DNA of 64,000 nt from the NCBI RefSeq assembly GCF_020536995.1, contig NC_068355.1, positions 121,716,532-121,780,531 of the forward strand, read 5' to 3'. Positions 21,708 to 33,769 of this stretch are shown piece by piece. Made by a program: the position numbers and the translations under genes. The DNA is from Dreissena polymorpha (lineage: Eukaryota; Mollusca; Bivalvia; Myida; Dreissenidae). The first letter of the stretch is position 1. Every line of letters starts with the position of its first letter. The notes beneath the pieces were generated by a model. The model was not told the DNA's origin. It saw only the letters and a list, made by a program, of their open reading frames with translations, and searched no databases.

Positions 21708-21797
21708 CGTCAAAATGGTCGGCTTGTCGACGACAAAAAGCTTCATGGCCGAGATCCCAACTTTTGTGCCGGTCAAATGGTTCAGAAACAGCATCAT
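21708..21797 (-). CDS. Gustatory-receptor-like protein, exon 3
   Basis: Thirty codons lie between an acceptor (GCAATCTTTCAG) and a donor (ACG/GTACC). They read from MMLFLNHLTG through KVGISAMKLFVVDKPTILT. In this superfamily the stretch before TM7 has the pattern F...L...K.GF.A..LF.ID...L, which fits. Both flanking introns are phase 0. Confidence 0.88.
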
Positions 21798-22243
21798 CTG
21801 AAAGATTGCATCCTTGGTAACGTAATTATGTATATAGGCCTCGAATATATCAATCTAATGTATGATCATGGGTATATTCGTTAATAAAAGAAGCATTTAC
21901 ACAATGAATACAAAACAAACAGTATTCATATCGAATTATGTAAAAAAATGAATTTAAGTTACCATTCATGTCGATATAGAATTCCAGATCGTTGGAATTG
22001 GAAAATGTGATCTGAGCGTGCGAACACACAAACATGAACTTGTGTACTCACCTTAATGTTTACTTTGCATGTCCTGTTGCCATAAGGCGATTTCAATAAG
22101 CTCTCTTTAAGGATTTTATTTCTCACAAGGAAGCTGCGATTTTTAACGAAATAGCATTTTGCGTTTCAAATACATCAGTAGACAAAATAAGCTTACAATG
22201 ATTGTTGGACAATGTCTCCAGTATTGACTGAACAATGGCGTAC
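21798..22243 (-). other. Intron 2 of the receptor gene
   Basis: 446 bp between donor CAG/GTACGC and acceptor TTTCAG. No other feature seen. Confidence 0.75.
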
Positions 22244-22312
22244 CTGGAGCTGACTGTCGTTGGAAGTCGTGGAAAATCGGATTGAATATATTTGTTGGAG
22301 CGGCGAGTGGGC
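22244..22312 (-). CDS. Gustatory-receptor-like protein, exon 2
   Basis: Twenty-three codons, AHSPLQQIYSI through SNDSQLQ, lie between a strong acceptor (TTTTGTTCTCGTTCCAG) and the donor CAG/GTACGC. It encodes the intracellular loop before the C-terminal module. It is too short to be found without splice logic. It is supported by phase-0 agreement with exons 1 and 3 and by the family pattern of small C-terminal exons. Confidence 0.82.
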
Positions 22313-22439
22313 CTGGAACGAGAACAAAATGGTGTCATGTTCTGAAGCCTGAACCATTTGGTCCTTCTTTGACCGTAACTCCATATGTTTCGTTTTATCC
22401 ATTTAATATTCTCTCCAAGTTTCTATGTAACTACTTCGT

Positions 22440-22572
22440 TCTAGTATTCATTAATTAATTAATTCATTCATTTATTCATTCATTAATTCATTCATTTATT
22501 CATTCATTCATTCATTTATTCGTAAATTCATATAATCATTCATTCACTCATTTATTCATTCATTCATGATCC
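22440..22572. repeat. (TTCA)n-type tetranucleotide repeat
   Basis: Imperfect ATTC/TTCA repeats with interruptions (ATTAATTAATTA, TTTATTCATTCA) span about 130 bp. Confidence 0.85.
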
Positions 22573-23449
22573 ATTTTTTCATCAAATTGTACACTCAATT
22601 ATTTCGTAATTTAGTGTCTCGCAAAGCTAGGGGAATCTCAAGGGACGTTGACCCTTGGCGACTATGTATTGGTCACCTGTATTTAATACACTGTATTGTT
22701 AGCAACTATTGATGGAATATATTATGGCTTGGATTGTTTAATTTGATCCTTTTGGGCATGCTGGGGGTAAAATATAATCAACAAACCCGACATGTAATCA
22801 AAGTGATTAAAAAATCGCATTAGTGGTCTTTCATGGAAGCAACAACGCTTCTCTTTGTCATCTGCGTATACATGTAAAACGATATTGTTGAACAAAATAA
22901 TCAAATCCAATTTATGCCCGATAACAATTATGTTGAAAGAAATTTCAATTAACCTCAGTTTATAAACGCACGTGTAATAAATAAAAATAAAACCACTGCA
23001 TACGGTTTTTTCACGTCCGTTTTCTTAAATTGCGATACGAAGTGCCAGGCTATTGTGACCGGTTGAAGATTAGAAAAAAAGTGTAATGACTAACTTCATT
23101 TTTTTATTTTATTTTACGGTTATTACTAAGCAACTTAATGCGGTCAAGCAATCCAACAAAATAATTGAGCATAGATAAACGAGGTGGCATTGATTTTATG
23201 CTACTGTTACGCAAATTGCAAACCAGAAGTTGCTTTTTAGTAGGACGTTCCGTGGTAGCATTATCGTCTCAAAATAGCACAAGCTGCATTTGTTCTCAAT
23301 ATAATTTGGATAGTAAAACGTCAATTTCATCCCGTCCAATATGTTACCTAAAAACCATGGAAGTTATTTAGTATTCCGTTCATCTCGTCAAACATGTGCA
23401 ATATTGACGGAAGCAATTACATTAGTTTTAGGTTTAGCCTTGCTTTGGT

Positions 23450-23452
<3 letters not shown>

Positions 23453-23497
<45 letters not shown>
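23453..23497. repeat. (CA)n microsatellite
   Basis: An uninterrupted AC run of about 22 dinucleotides. Confidence 0.95.
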
Positions 23498-23502
<5 letters not shown>

Positions 23503-24078
23503 ACTTGAAAAAGGATATTGAGCATATTGGAATCATCCGCTAAATTTACCATACGGGTATTTGTAAGGTCGATATTTGGTTAACGGATTGGTTAAATTCC
23601 AACTCACGAATGAGAGTTTCAATGTGCTAATATTTTTACGGAAATCTGTAGTAATGTTTGCATAATGAAGTCCTTTATTTTGCATTCGATTAATTAAAAC
23701 ATGATTATATTTTTTGCTAGTAAAGCATTGAAAATAATTCTTTTCTAACCACATTTCAAAATAAAAACAATAAATATATGGTGAGATAAGTAAGACTAAA
23801 CTAAGATTGTGCCTGCTTGTCTTCGTTCATATCGGTTCAGTTTAAAAAATAATGAAGCAAGGAGGAAATGTTGCATACCGCCGTGAGAATATTTATTTAC
23901 TTGAATTTTCATTGTTTACATCGCGAGAGAAAAATGGCTTTATCAGAAACATTTGATAAATCTGATTTATTTAAGCTCCTGTTAAATTCATTGTTATAAT
24001 TTGACGTTTGACGTCATAATATAAGTAACATCATTTGACGTTGTTTCTTTGACAATTTGACGTTATTGTTGTATATTT

Positions 24079-24118
24079 TATATGCCCTGATGAGCTGTGC
24101 GAAACCGGTCGGCATATA
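24079..24118 (+). ncRNA. Minimal type I hammerhead ribozyme motif
   Basis: The sequence fits the hammerhead core. Stem I is TATATGCC (24079-24086) pairing with GGCATATA (24111-24118), followed by CTGATGA, a two-base-pair stem II (GC-TGT-GC), then GAAA, a minimal stem III (C-CG-G) and the cleavage triplet GTC ending at 24110. All conserved core bases are present. Such short-stem hammerheads are known from Penelope-like elements and some satellite repeats, where they may act as dimers. The CCGG of stem III is self-complementary and would suit that. Repeated TTTGACGT words upstream suggest a fragment of such an element. No coding part was recognised nearby. Confidence 0.72.
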
Positions 24119-24676
24119 TTAATACAATTTTTTTATACCCATGCGACGTTTGTTTGTCTTTTCAATATATTGATATCTTAGTCCGGATTCACTTAACATT
24201 TTTACATATATATATGTATTATTTAATATTTAAGGAAGATACGAATATTCATTTACAGGAGATATAATTGGCCACGTTGAAATATATCCATCATCAATAT
24301 TGCAAATAATGAAATATGCGAACACGTAAAAATGGATAGAAAACATATTCGATAATTCCTTAAAAATCCCCTTTACAGGACAAAACATACTATGGCATCA
24401 AGGAGAAAAACGGGTTCCAATTCAAAATAATGCTTGGTAAAAGCAAATAGGTTCATTCATACAAGGACATAAATGGCTAATGCTAAAGTCCTTCTACGAC
24501 CCGTTATGCGAATTACATATGAATACAGATAAGTATTGATGCAAAGCATCAAATGGCGTCGGGAATTTCAGTGTAAAAGGCACTCAATAAAGTTACATGG
24601 AACGATTTTTTTCCTACTGTAAATATTAATATATTGGCCGATTATTTTAAACAAAATAGAAAAATATACTGGTATA

Positions 24677-24835
24677 ACCACTATCTATGATTTTGTGTTA
24701 TAACCCCCAAATAACCATTATCTATGATATTGTGTTATAACCCCCAAATAAACATTATCTATGATGTTGTGTTATAACCCCCAAATAACCATCATCTATG
24801 ATTTTGTGTTGTAACCCCCAAATATTTTATAGTTC
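24677..24835. repeat. 37-bp tandem repeat, about 4 copies
   Basis: The unit is CCATTATCTATGATTTTGTG followed by TTATAACCCCCAAATAA, with few differences between copies. Confidence 0.9.
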
Positions 24836-25067
24836 ATTTTATTTACATTAGTTTCCTTTTTTTACTGGCATCCGTGTGCAGTTTTCATTAATGGAATAGA
24901 ACTGTGTAGGTTTTAAAAAATCTGCTTCATCTTGTAAGCGTAATTTAATCTTTTTCTCAACTTCAAGGGGAGATGATTCTGAACTTATTCTTACGTTGCT
25001 CATTTATGATAGGGGTTGAGTACTCATTGATATGAAAACACTGAAAAAGTTTTAATGTGTTTACGAA

Positions 25068-25080
25068 CCCCCCCCCCCCC
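25068..25080. repeat. Poly-C run
   Basis: Thirteen C residues near a change in composition. Length may be unstable or an assembly artefact. Confidence 0.85.
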
Positions 25081-25210
25081 ACCCTCTCACACATATATTT
25101 CATGGGCATAATAAAAACAAAAAATGGTTACAATAAAACAGCATATTTATTTAAACTAAAATGTCTATATCAAAACAAAAAGTTAATATAGAACACAAAT
25201 AAAATAATTT

Positions 25211-25281
25211 GATTCCACTGGGGCTCGAACCTTGGGCCTCTCACATGTGAAGCGAGCGTGTAACCACTACACTACGGAACC
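25211..25281 (-). tRNA. tRNA-Val(CAC)-like sequence, probably a pseudogene
   Basis: The minus strand starts GGTTCCGTAGTGTAGTGG, close to tRNA-Val. The acceptor stem pairs GGTTCCG with TGGAATC (G-U pairs included). The anticodon stem CTCGC/GTGAG encloses the loop TTCACAT with anticodon CAC. Box B is GGTTCGAGCCC. Against function, the T stem (CAAGG/CCCAG) has two mismatches and the D loop is one base shorter than usual. No CCA is encoded, as expected in animals. A second tRNA-like box A (TAGTGTAACGGTTATCA) lies in opposite orientation at 25325-25341. Confidence 0.6.
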
Positions 25282-26990
25282 GCTTGAAAAAATCACCTTC
25301 TAAATAAGATATTAATAAGTGACTGTAGTGTAACGGTTATCAATAAAGAAATAAACCGTGTAATCGATGTCGTCTTGTAAAATTGAAGAAAATACGCGTA
25401 AACCAAAACTCGAACAGCAAAAGTCTGCGCTATTGTTAGAAAAACCACAAAATAAATATATTTTGATTATGTTTTGTTTTTATACAAAACCAGAAAGTTT
25501 CAACGGTTTGCGTATTTGCCCAGTCCCTGTGATCTTTTATTATTGCCCAGTCCCTGTGATCAGTTATTAATTAAAAGAATTAGCTTTGCATTATTGGCAA
25601 TAAATGTTGTAGTAAATGTATTAGGAACAAATGCAGTACTTATTTACATTAATTTACACAAAAAATCACCACTATGCAAGATATTCTGACAACAAAAATA
25701 TATACATTGATCCGTAAAATATTTTCTCCTCCCATAAGCGATAAAAACACGTATTACATACGAGTCGCCGCACTTCAGTGCGACGCCAATAATACGTCGT
25801 ATTTTAAGTAGATTGTTAATATTTAAAAACTCATAAAATGTCCGCAGAACTTGGAAATTATGTTTAAAAGGTTTATGTTGTTATTGGCGTTGGTTAACTT
25901 GATGGACGGAAAAGGATTTGGGAGGAAGAAGTACGCATGAGAGGAACTGCCTCGTGAGACACAAACTATAAACTTTATAAGTACATCTACGTTACGACAT
26001 TGATGGTAATTTGATCAGAATGTACTTGACTGCAATATCTATATCTGCTAATTACTTGTTAACGATCTGAGACGCATTTATTCACTCATTAACCCTAGTA
26101 TTCGGTTTCTCATAAATATGATGTTGCGATTAGCCAATTTAAAAGAATATTTAACAATTTTTTAGTTAATCAGTTAAAATATATCTTGCTTTTCCTGAAA
26201 ATATATTGCTGATTAATTTGTAAAGAAAAACAGACAGGTGGACACAAATAGTCTGTCCGACAGACAGACAGACGGACGACAAACATAGGTAAATACACCT
26301 TTATCGTGCACAGGTATTGTTTGTGGCAAAAAACAAATCTAGACAATATATGCATAAACGATCATCGGAACACGAAAACGATTGATGTAATGCATTACAT
26401 ATGGTAACGACCAATAATTGGAAGATTGGCTGCGACGATACAATATTCCTTCATAATGAAAGTTAAAGAACTATTGCTGGATCCGTGAATAGTATTTCTT
26501 ATGAAACCTAAATCATAATGGTATTTTATTCATTAATTTTATGAACACATACAATCTTTATACTTGTACAGTTTAATTTGAAATTTAATTTGAAAAAAAG
26601 TTGTATGTTACCGCTAAAATATATAACAAAAATACAATAACATATATGAGTGATATGAGTGATGTATATTTTAAGAGCGCAACGATTCTATGGAAATGAA
26701 GTTTCTTCGCCAAACACCCGTGTTTACATCAATAAGTTCGTTTATATATTATATTGGCTAACACAAAATTCCTAAGTAAAACAGACATATAGCATTTTCA
26801 TATAAATGTTCCTTACACACGATCAAAACATTCAGAAACACTAATAAACATAAGTTAAGTGTTATTCAAAATATACAGTGACTTTCTGTGAGGTCGAACT
26901 AATGTGTGATTGTGTAAAATAACGTTTTTTGTTGTCATTATTTATATGAATCAAGCATAATTATCACGAGGGCATAGATATAAACATGAA

Positions 26991-27482
26991 AGGGGCCTTT
27001 TCACGTTTGGGTAAATTGACGAAATTGAAAAAAGTTGTTTTTTTCTTTGTAGTTATGATATTTGTGAGGAAACAGTAATACTGAACATTAACCATGCTCT
27101 AAAGTAGCCAGTATATGCATCTTTTGGCGATTTAAAAAAAAACGAAAATTATAAAGCGTCGCAAAGCGAAACGAATTTATAATTTGGAGAGTTCTGTTGT
27201 TGTCGTTACATTTTGTGAAACTACGAGGATTGCTTATATAAAGTATAAAATACATATGTCATTTTTTCCGGAAGGATGGCCGAGTGGTCTAAGTGATAGA
27301 CTTTTTATTCCACGACTCCAGGGGTCATTGGTTCGAGCCCTGCTGAGGGTTACCTTTTTTTCTTTTTTAAATTTTATTTTTGATTTTTTATTGGAGCTTT
27401 TTAGATCCAATGTTTATATTTATCAATATAAAGCATTTAATGACAAACTTCAAAACATGCCAAAATCTGTGAAAAGGCCCCT
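26991..27482 (+). mobile_element. tRNA-bearing TTAA/TIR element (copy R3)
   Basis: The ends are AGGGGCCTTTTCACG and GTGAAAAGGCCCCT. TTAA follows at 27483-27486 and TGAA precedes. The tRNA-Leu-like module at about 27272-27350 has box A TGGCCGAGTGGTCTAAG and box B GGTTCGAGCCC. The right arm after the module (TTTTTATTGGAGCTTTTTAG) runs to the TIR. Of the uninterrupted plus-strand copies this one keeps the Leu-like module best. Confidence 0.88.
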
Positions 27483-27684
27483 TTAAATAGTAAGTATATA
27501 CGTAGCTTATTTTACATTGAATATAAAACTGCGCGTTTTTAATAACAGAAAACACACATTTACTACAGTTGTATCAAAATTTACGACATTAAGTTGACAT
27601 GTATATTAACAACGGGAAAAATGTGAGCGTCTATAAAGCCATGATATATCGGCGCTATCTTGCATAATAACAAGTACATTGTAA

Positions 27685-27760
27685 AAAAGTGTATCGCAAA
27701 GCACTTTGTAAAATAGTGCCGATATCGCAAAGCACTTTGTAAAATAGTGCTGATATCCCA
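27685..27760. repeat. 31-bp direct repeat
   Basis: TATCGCAAAGCACTTTGTAA followed by AATAGTGC occurs in adjacent copies, with a partial third copy to the left. Confidence 0.75.
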
Positions 27761-30464
27761 CGAATCTCCTCTAAACGATGAATTTTGCCAAGTAATAGAC
27801 GCCCACATTTTTCCCGGGGGTAATTTCTATTCTCCCACGATCAAATATGGTATATACTAATTCTGTGAAAGCAAATGCTACATTCCGGTTCAGTGTTGCA
27901 TCTGGTATGTGGAAATCAGTAGTTCGATAGACCAAATGCATGATCACGAATGTCAAAGAAATATGCTGGGTTATTAGAATTCAACATATTTTTTTTTACT
28001 TAAAGCTCATCAGCGGTTGAATTTTATCAGTCATTCGAGGCATGAGGTAAATACCAAGAACATTGATTTATAAAATAGATAGCGAGGTATATATGATTGA
28101 AATTAAACTCTTCCCACTATATTGATCGCCAATAAAGTGAGATATGGTTCCATCAACACGAATACTGAGTACTGACTACAATATAAAGTACACTATTGTA
28201 TTTCTTAGTCTTGAGATACATCTTAGATCGTGGCACATAACTGAATGTTTCGGGTTACATGGACAAAGTTCATAGAATCAAAATCTTCTTCGGTCAGAAT
28301 GTAGACTGGAAGCAATATGACACCCATATTCTTCAGTGTACTTTAAGCACTGGAAAAGAGTCTTATTACAAATACGTTGGCCGCTTCAGGGTGGTGAACA
28401 GTTCATATTTCTGCCAATATCATCAAAGGCAGTCGTTATGCAAATGTTTTGACGTATGACAACCTACTATCAATCCTCTTGCATATAACCGAATGATTAC
28501 TAATTATTAGTAATCCCGAAGGACATGTCCCTTTCAAATAAGTTAATTTAATTAATTCATAAGGAAGTTGATAATGATATTCTGTAAATGACGCTGAAGT
28601 TTTAGGCAATGTGCGGTCATTCGTTTCAAACATGCAAACCTTGAATTTACATAGGTTCTCTTTGAACTTAAATTCAACCTGGAAGATAAAGGTATTGTAA
28701 ATTGTAAGTAAATTGAATTAATTGAAAAAATAACGTTAACGTGTGCAAACACAACGATGAATTGTAGTGAGTCGAGAAAGCAGGAAGCGGTTATGGTAGC
28801 TAGGTCGTGGACAGTGGTAACTAGTTTGGAGGCAACGATAGTTATTCTTTGGGTAGTTGTAGCTAGATTGTAAATAGAATTAGCTAGATTCTGGACAGTG
28901 CCGAATGGTCGTGAAGTGTAGGGACGAGGTATTGAGCTTGTTGCTATTAATGATTATACAACAATATATTAATCTTATGTCTGTTAATTCTTTTATGTAT
29001 GTTTTACATTTGATTTAAGACACAGAAATTCACGTTTATTCAAGTCTGAACATAAAGTAGTCTATTTCTATTAAATGTAACAAACTGTGCAACTCAAATG
29101 CAGTGTAAACACTTGCCGAGAACGTTTCTATTTTGCACTAGTAATCAAATCGACTTCTGGCAATTTGCGAATATGTAAACGCAAAGACGCTTCATTTGCT
29201 ATTCATTAAATGCAAGATAACATATTACTCGTGTGCGTCTGAAAAAACGAGAGGAATCATTTAGATTAAAGGCAGTTTGTGGAGCAAATAAAACGTATTC
29301 CAGTGCATAAAATGTAATTTATATTTATAAATCGAAAGATACTTTCGAACGATATTCGTTATATGATTTGCGGTTATCAACTGGGCGAAGTTCAGAGTGC
29401 CACCCCGGGAAGGGCACTGACTGGCTTTAGTTGTCATCTTTAAGTGAACCTGGGTCGGTCTTCATAAAGTTTTTAAGAGAAATCTGCAATTATATTTCTT
29501 TATGTTTCCATAGAAAGCTTTACGAAAAAACATTTCACAATTTTCATACGGACTTGCATTTAGAATTTCACTTAAGCTGGCTCAGTGGTAAGAATATATT
29601 TCGTTGTAAGAAAATGCTTATTATATTGCATATTAACTGGCGCCGCTGCGTTAAAAACTACACTGACCGTTGAAATTGACAACAAAAAAAGAAAAAAGAT
29701 GGTAATCTGGCGCTTCTATCAATTTCACACACATGGCCAAAGCTCATCTACTGGAAAAAAACGTATAAGAATTGTGTTTTCAAATGTATTATTGGTACAG
29801 CTTACATGTTCTAGTAAACAATTCAGACGGTTGTATTTTGTTATAATAATGGTTTGTAAATAACATAAAGACGGATTATAACCATGGCATAAGCTGATTG
29901 ATTTATTTTTACAATATTTTTTCATCATTGTTATCTTTATACAATACACTGTCGATAGTGTCTAACACATGATATTGCTTTAATTAATTAACTGCAAGTT
30001 CAATATATGTTTGCGACAATAGGCACGTAGCGTTTCTACATAAAGCTTGTTATAGTTTTATAGTTATGGCGATTGCGATTGTAATAATGCGCTTGTAATA
30101 AACGTGTTGGAATAAATTACTGGAATGAAACCTGTGAGTCTGTATTTTATATTTCTTTAGAATGCATAATGTTATCGAATAATGCGATTTTTAAATCAGT
30201 GTTTTCTTGTACAATGGACTGGCTGAAAAGGTGTTAGTGATATACACGACTGTTAAATCTAATAAGTTGACTCATTGTTCTTTTACTTTTCAAAGGACAT
30301 TGACGTAGAATTTAACGGGTAATTTCTTTGATTTTGTTACTTGATAACATAATGTCTATACAACATCGGATGCTTACACCAATTTTTACAATGGAAAGAT
30401 AGATGAAAATGAACAGATGTATATTTTATGGCGTGTGCAGATTTCTACGGTGGCATAGAGGTGA

Positions 30465-30725
30465 CATTCACTCCTCTTTTTTTTTTAAATTGCACTCCTC
30501 TTTTTTCTTTATCGTGGCCTCGACTTAGTAACTCGAGTCCACGACCTACGATCACGTGGCTACGAGTTAGCTATGTCGTGGCCTCGAATTACTAAGTCGA
30601 GGATACGAGATAGCCAAACGAGGAGTGTACACCTTAATAAAAGAGGAGTGCAATCAAAAAAAGAGCGGTGCAGTAAATAACGGAAGGATGCATTAAACAA
30701 AAGAGGAAAGAATTTTACCTATCTC
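30465..30725. repeat. Fold-back repeat (GAGGAGTG / CTCGAC family)
   Basis: ATTGCACTCCTCTTTTTT at 30489-30506 is inverted at 30639-30654. Inside, CGTGGCCTCGACTTAGTAA and TTACTAAGTCGAGG form another inverted pair around CACGTGGCTACGAG. This is probably a MITE-like element. No coding frame. Confidence 0.6.
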
Positions 30726-31144
30726 GAGGGAACGAGTTAGTCAGCCAATCAAATTTTGCGTAACATGTGCAAATATTCTGTTTGTATATAGCTGGTCAAA
30801 GCGGGCTTTTACTGTGATGATTACTTCCCTTTGTATAAAGATCACCATGAACAACCTTATGGAACTGGCAGAATTGAAATAACAAACAATTTGATTGGCT
30901 AACTAACTCGTGGCACGAGCTAGAGCTTTTACTTGTTGATACTAGTTACTAGTTAGTAAAGAGTGTGTAAAAAGAAAAGTTGAAGAAGAGTTGTAAAAGT
31001 AACTTAAATTAACAAAATCGGTGAGGAGAAATTCTGACTTATGCTTGACTTATACTACTAGCAGCAGCAGCAGCAGCAGTTGTAGTAACGCACACTTAAA
31101 CTCCAGTGCCCTTCTCAGACCATTGATACGCATACACAATTGTC

Positions 31145-31900
31145 TAGAACGGATCTTAGGTTAACATCGCGTGTGGTTTAATTAACAGGTGTTTCAAGAA
31201 GCTCATCACTTGTGATTAGATTTGCGTGCAACATTTCAAAACTATCATTTAAATGAATGTCGGTTTATATTACCTGCATACGTACTTTGGCAACGGAATA
31301 CCAAAAGTCTGGCTTTAAGCATCTTGAATCTTTTAGGGAAAAAACACGTCTGCCCACAAATGCGTTTTACATTTTTTTTTCATTTATTTAAATTATCCTT
31401 TAGAGCAATTAAATAGCTAGGTCGTTTGTCTGCTCGTAATTTATGTCAAGTATTGCAATTGCAGCTATAGGGATTATATTTTGTCATGCCAGTGCCTAGC
31501 ACTTGAACTAGGTCACCGACATGCCTATATGATTTTGAAACAACAACTGATCTTAGGTTTACATCGCGTGGGGTGAAATCTTTGGATGTTTCAATAAACA
31601 ATTATGGAGCAAATGGTTTACGTTAACAGGTCATCACTAGTGTTTACATTTAGTAACATTTCAAAGATAACATTAAGAAGAATATTAGTTTATATTACCT
31701 GCATAATTATTTTGGCTCCGAGATTCACATACTCATGCTGTTGGCATAATCTTTTTAGAGAAAGCATGACTGTTTATAAGGAGGATTTTATAGTTTCGTT
31801 TAGCGAATTTATCATTAAAAGCGATGAACTAGTTTTGTCGTCTGCCTTCTTGTAATTGATATAGAGTAATACTGCTTATGCAGACGTTTGATGCCAAGTT
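31145..31900. repeat. Diverged tandem duplication, about 400 bp period
   Basis: Two adjacent segments (about 31145-31540 and 31545-31900) share, in order, GATCTTAGGTT, ACATCGCGTG, AACATTTCAAA, TTTATATTACCTGCATA, TTTTTAG.GAAA and GTCGT.TGTCTGC. They have drifted substantially. No coding frame is shared. Confidence 0.65.
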
Positions 31901-32226
31901 CGGACTGACCCTTTCAAATACAATGTTAACATGGGCCTTTAGTAAAACTGTTGCATTCGTTTCTGTTAAAAATATTTAATGAATGAAATAGTGTTTCAAT
32001 AATGAGAATATGGATGCGGTATTAGTCAATTTTATGCGCGGCTTGCAATTACATTGAAAATTAATTGAGAATATAATGGACCTGTATCCTGAAAGTGTTT
32101 CACTTCTATCGAGTAGTTTAATAACACTCATTTATTGGCACTGTTAATTGTTGTTTTTTAATGTCATCGTTCCAACTTCCTCGGTAATCAAAACGAAATA
32201 TTATTTGAAAAAGACAAATGACTTGA

Positions 32227-32660
32227 AGTGATATTATAGGCATTTTTTCACTGTTGAATTGGGCTGAAAATAATTAACAGTTCAAAAGAGTTAGTTAAAA
32301 TGTGGTTACTGACCAATTATCTGCAACTCATCTTGGTACCAGTTGTTTATGAAAATATATTTTATATTCGATATTTTACATGACTCACCCAGTCCTCTAA
32401 GCCGAAATGATCCGTAAAACAAAACTGTGTCTTGTGTGGTATGGACGAATCTGCACTTATACTAAATTTAGGTCCACATCTTACATGCATGATCAGTTGT
32501 CAAACGAAAGTACGGTTGATTTGCAAATGCATTATTTTTCTCTTCCCGGGATATTGTTTTAGTATGTTGATGCTGCATTAACAAATATAAGTGTATATAA
32601 AGTGAAAACACCAAAAATAAACAAGACACCTATAAACTGTTAGATGCCCATAATATCACT
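32227..32660. mobile_element. TTAA-flanked MITE, AGTGATATTATGGGCA family (copy S1)
   Basis: The ends are AGTGATATTATAGGCA and TGCCCATAATATCACT. TTAA follows at 32661-32664 and TTGA precedes at 32223-32226. A second, inverted copy lies at 47203-47626, with the same interior (CCGAAATGATCCGTAAAAC, ATGCATGATCAGTTGTC, AGTATGTTGATGCTGCATTA). Confidence 0.82.
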
Positions 32661-33466
32661 TTAAGAACGAAAGTTTCGCATACGGGTTTTATCGGGGTAT
32701 AAAATTGTTTACCCCAATGGAATTTATTTTATGTTTGTAGAAAACCACAAAATAAGTAACATACCAATTTTAAATAGAAGAAAGTCTATAGTTATAATGA
32801 TATTAATGACATTTTAAGGTAACAGACAGGGGGCATTACTTATGTTATAATAACGTGGGACTATCAAATTTAAATGCACTAAATCATATCAAAAGTTACC
32901 ATACAGGCAAATGTTAATGTTGTGTCATAAAAAAGTTTGAGATATTGTCCGCAAAATTGTGACTTGACGAACAGATAAACACAAAATGACAGACATATGG
33001 GCGGACGGACATACAGATAATTGTGATTCTAGTACACACATCCTTTTGCTGATTATTATGAGATAAAACAACTTCATGTTTTATTGTTACATAACTACAA
33101 CTTCTGTCACATTCATATGAATGCTGCATTTAGATTGGATAATTTGTTTACGTGACCGTTTTTTTTTATATATTTTCCGATGAACCCACTTCGTATGCAA
33201 ATTTAAACATGAATATTCATGGCGCTACTTTCTGGTGATAAACAAGTTGCCAAAATGACGTTATGTTTTGCGCGAAACTTAATGGCGTTTTTGTTATTTG
33301 TCAATAGCGAAATTACGTTATTTTTTTTTGCGCGAACTTCAACGATATACCCGTTTGACGGAGACGAAACCGAAACTGAAAATAGATTCATACGCTAGAT
33401 TAAAAAGGACTTTTATGACCCTTACCACGATAGAATTTCAGCTTAAGATCATTTTGTGTTGTAATT

Positions 33467-33612
33467 ATAAGAATTAAATAACATTTTTATGCATTTCATC
33501 GGTGTATGAACTGTCGGGAAAAATACACCTAATTTATGCATAATTAGGCGTAATTTTCCCGACAGTTCATACACCGATGAAATGCAGAAAAATGCTATTC
33601 AATTCTTAATTA
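33467..33612. repeat. 145-bp hairpin repeat
   Basis: Arms of about 70 bp face each other around TAATTTATGCATAATTA. They contain GCATTTCATCGGTGTATGAA and CTGTCGGGAAAA. Similarity between the arms is very high in the inner 45 bp. A CTGTCGGGAAAATATAC half copy lies near 17860. Probably a palindromic MITE. Confidence 0.75.
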
Positions 33613-33769
33613 AAATCATCGTCTAGAACGTCTTACAGGAACGCTGAAAATATGTTTACTGGTACAAATGCACTTGAACCATACGCGCGTGTATCCCTAT
33701 TAAAAAAACGTTTCATACGCGTACTTATACGAATTGTCCGAAAAGCGATCGTACTGATATGCAACTGAC

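Larger units (their letters stand above)
22313..33769 (-). other. Intron 1 of the receptor gene (11.5 kb)
   Basis: The donor at 33769 is AAG/GTCAGT and the acceptor at 22313 is CTCGTTCCAG. The intron carries microsatellites (22440-22570, 23453-23497, 25068-25080, 31059-31078), a hammerhead motif, a 37-bp tandem repeat, a tRNA-Val-like sequence and a tRNA-bearing TIR element. It also holds a fold-back repeat, a 400-bp tandem duplication, a TTAA MITE and a long palindrome. No further exon of the receptor is required. Stretches between the listed items look non-coding. Confidence 0.7.

Noticed and set aside
33725-33769. Last 14 codons of the 371-codon receptor frame
   Set aside because: They lie after a good splice donor (AAG/GTCAGT), and exon 2 continues the family pattern in phase.
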